This document shows, piece after piece, positions 5,102-6,322 of a DNA stretch of 6,322 nt (its first letter is position 1; every line of letters begins with the position of its first letter). Position numbers and translations under genes: made by a program. Source of the DNA: an uncultured Steroidobacteraceae bacterium. GTDB taxonomy: Bacteria; Pseudomonadota; Gammaproteobacteria; Steroidobacterales; Steroidobacteraceae. The stretch lies in contig CATPBM010000112.1 of the NCBI GenBank assembly GCA_955652625.1, forward strand, positions 1 through 6,322, given 5' to 3'. A model generated the notes under the pieces. That model saw only the letters and a list, made by a program, of their open reading frames with translations, was not told where the DNA came from and did not search any database.

Positions 5102-6322
5102 GAGGCCACCGCCTCAGGCGAAGACCCCACGCGCGCGAGCAGCGCGCGCACCCCGGCAGCCGTGTCCTCGCGCAGCGCCTGCGCGGCCAGCGCGCGGCAT
5201 TGCGTCAGCGTCACGCTGGCAATGTGCGCCTTGAGTTGCGGAATGACCGCGGGCACGGCCGACAGCTCCTGTACGCCGAGCCCGATGAGCAGGGGCGCCG
5301 CAAGCGGCTCGGAGGCGAGCCCGCCGCATACGGCCGCATGACAGCCCTGCTCGCGGGCGGCCTGCGCGGTGCCTGCGATCAGGCGCAGCACCGCCGGATG
5401 CAGAGCATCAAGGCGCGCGGCGAGCTGTGGATGCCCGCGATCCATCGCCAGGGTGTACTGCGTCAGGTCGTTGGTGCCGATGGACAGGAAGTCGGCCACC
5501 GCGGCGATGCGAGCGGCCAGCACCGCGGAGGCGGGTGTCTCGATCATGACGCCGACATCGATCGGAACGACGCGGCCGAGCTCGCGGCGCACCTCCTCGA
5601 GCATCGCGCGCACCACACGGATCTCCTCTATGTCGGTGATCATGGGCAACAGCAGGCGGCAGTGCGCCGGCCCCTGGATGCCGAGCACCGCCCGCAGTTG
5701 CGTTCGCAGCAGCTGCGGGTACGCGAGGCTGGTGCGCACTCCGCGCAATCCCAGCGCCGGATTGTCCTCCGGTGGCAGCGGCAGGTAGGCGATCGGCTTG
5801 TCCCCGCCGGCATCCAGAGTACGGATGGTAAGCGGTCGCTCGCCCAGGGCATCGGCGATCCTCTGGTACTCCGCCGCCTGCTCGCCTTCCGTGGGCGGGG
5901 TCTGGCGGTCGAGGAACAAAAACTCGGTGCGCAGCAGGCCGCAGCCCTCAGCGCCATTGTTCACCGCGGCCTGCGCATCGGCGAACGAGCCGATGTTGGC
6001 GAGCACCTCGATGCGCGTGCCGTCGGCGGTACGGCACTCGCGCTGCGCCGCGGCCTGCAGGGCGGCGCGCTGCGCGAGCCGGGCGGCCACCTCGACGCGC
6101 GCCTGCGCGAGGCGCGCCGCCGCGGGGGCGACCTCGAGGAAGCCGCGCTCCGCATCAAGCACGAGAGCCGCGCCATCGGGCAGCGCGAGCACCTGCGCAC
6201 CCAGCGCCACGAGTGCCGGAATGCCCATCGCGGCGGCGAGAATCGAGGCGTGCGACGTCGCGCCTCCCGCGGCCGTGCAGATGCCGGCCACCCGCGCGCC
6301 CTCGAGCGCGGCGAGCTGCGAG
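5098..6322 (-). CDS. nagF: PTS Enzyme I-type phosphotransferase, C-terminal part (probable EIIA-HPr-EI fusion)
   Basis: The last 407 codons are present; the gene starts beyond the right edge. Enzyme I takes phosphate from PEP onto a histidine and passes it to HPr. Seen here: phosphohistidine loop GGATSHASILAA (His24 of the visible part), GLLRTEFLFLDR (Arg131), TIRTLDAGGDKP (Arg167), NPALGLRGVR, MIETPAS (Glu261) and the PEP-enzyme signature DFLSIGTNDLTQYTLAMDR (Asn284, Asp285), then active-site Cys332 in VCGGLASEP. The CGGLASEP form and LLIGLGVQELS resemble EI domains of multidomain FruB/NagF proteins more than housekeeping PtsI (CGELAGD). The N-terminal EIIA and HPr domains that this would predict are outside the window, so nagF is inferred from the adjacent nagE, which lacks EIIA; ptsI/ptsP-type single EI is the alternative. 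One oddity: the Arg normally six residues after the phosphohistidine is Ala30. The upstream GTG at 6291 is internal, not a start. Confidence 0.85.
   Translation of the reverse strand, partial: SQLAALEGARVAGICTAAGGATSHASILAAAMGIPALVALGAQVLALPDGAALVLDAERGFLEVAPAAARLAQARVEVAARLAQRAALQAAAQRECRTADGTRIEVLANIGSFADAQAAVNNGAEGCGLLRTEFLFLDRQTPPTEGEQAAEYQRIADALGERPLTIRTLDAGGDKPIAYLPLPPEDNPALGLRGVRTSLAYPQLLRTQLRAVLGIQGPAHCRLLLPMITDIEEIRVVRAMLEEVRRELGRVVPIDVGVMIETPASAVLAARIAAVADFLSIGTNDLTQYTLAMDRGHPQLAARLDALHPAVLRLIAGTAQAAREQGCHAAVCGGLASEPLAAPLLIGLGVQELSAVPAVIPQLKAHIASVTLTQCRALAAQALREDTAAGVRALLARVGSSPEAVAS

Noticed and set aside
4109..5341. Long + strand open frame of 410 codons antisense to nagE and the EI gene
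   Set aside because: It mirrors two well-supported genes in a GC-rich region where stop codons are rare. The product is rich in Arg, His, Glu and Gln without recognisable domains or hydrophobic core.
6289..6291. GTG at 6291 as the start of the EI gene
   Set aside because: The frame is open to the window edge, with EI-like residues continuing upstream, and the GTG falls in the middle of the phosphohistidine domain.

Overview
The window is about 70% GC by eye, gene-dense, and built from ordinary chromosomal metabolism. The CsrA sequence ([11 protein letters not shown] start, long [19 protein letters not shown] core), the HutH/HutI sequences and the NagE/multidomain-EI pairing all look gammaproteobacterial. 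I would place it in a high-GC gammaproteobacterium (Xanthomonadales/Nevskiales/Steroidobacter-like or pseudomonad-like), but the sequence alone does not fix the genus. I see no tRNA, rRNA, CRISPR array, IS element or phage gene.

Left part (positions 2-2912, + strand): the 3' end of a histidine-utilisation operon in the order hutU (last 50 codons), hutI, hutH. HutH deaminates L-histidine to trans-urocanate, HutU hydrates urocanate to 4-imidazolone-5-propionate, and HutI opens that ring to N-formimino-L-glutamate. The genes are tightly packed: a 14-nt gap between hutU and hutI, and a 22-nt overlap between hutI and hutH. No hutG/hutF follows hutH, so the last step must be encoded upstream or elsewhere.

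Middle (2913-3358): hutH converges on csrA (minus strand) across only 43 bp. csrA encodes a 72-residue CsrA/RsmA RNA-binding regulator. It has its own short leader with a perfect TATAAT -10 element and three GGA motifs, one in a predicted hairpin loop and two at the ribosome binding site. This arrangement is expected if CsrA represses its own translation.

Right part (3359-6322, minus strand): a two-gene phosphotransferase (PTS) unit. It is transcribed leftward as the C-terminal 407 residues of an Enzyme I-type phosphotransferase (probably the NagF-type EIIA-HPr-EI fusion), then a NagE-like EIIC-EIIB permease whose GTG start overlaps the EI stop codon as GTGA. NagE has no EIIA domain of its own. 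It does carry a second, degenerate EIIB domain in which the phosphorylated cysteine is replaced by alanine. Together the pair would take up and phosphorylate N-acetylglucosamine (or a close hexose) using PEP.

The points most worth a second look are the non-phosphorylatable second EIIB domain of NagE, the missing arginine in the EI phosphohistidine signature, and the CsrA-site-like leader of csrA. I did not find evidence for a wholly new system here.
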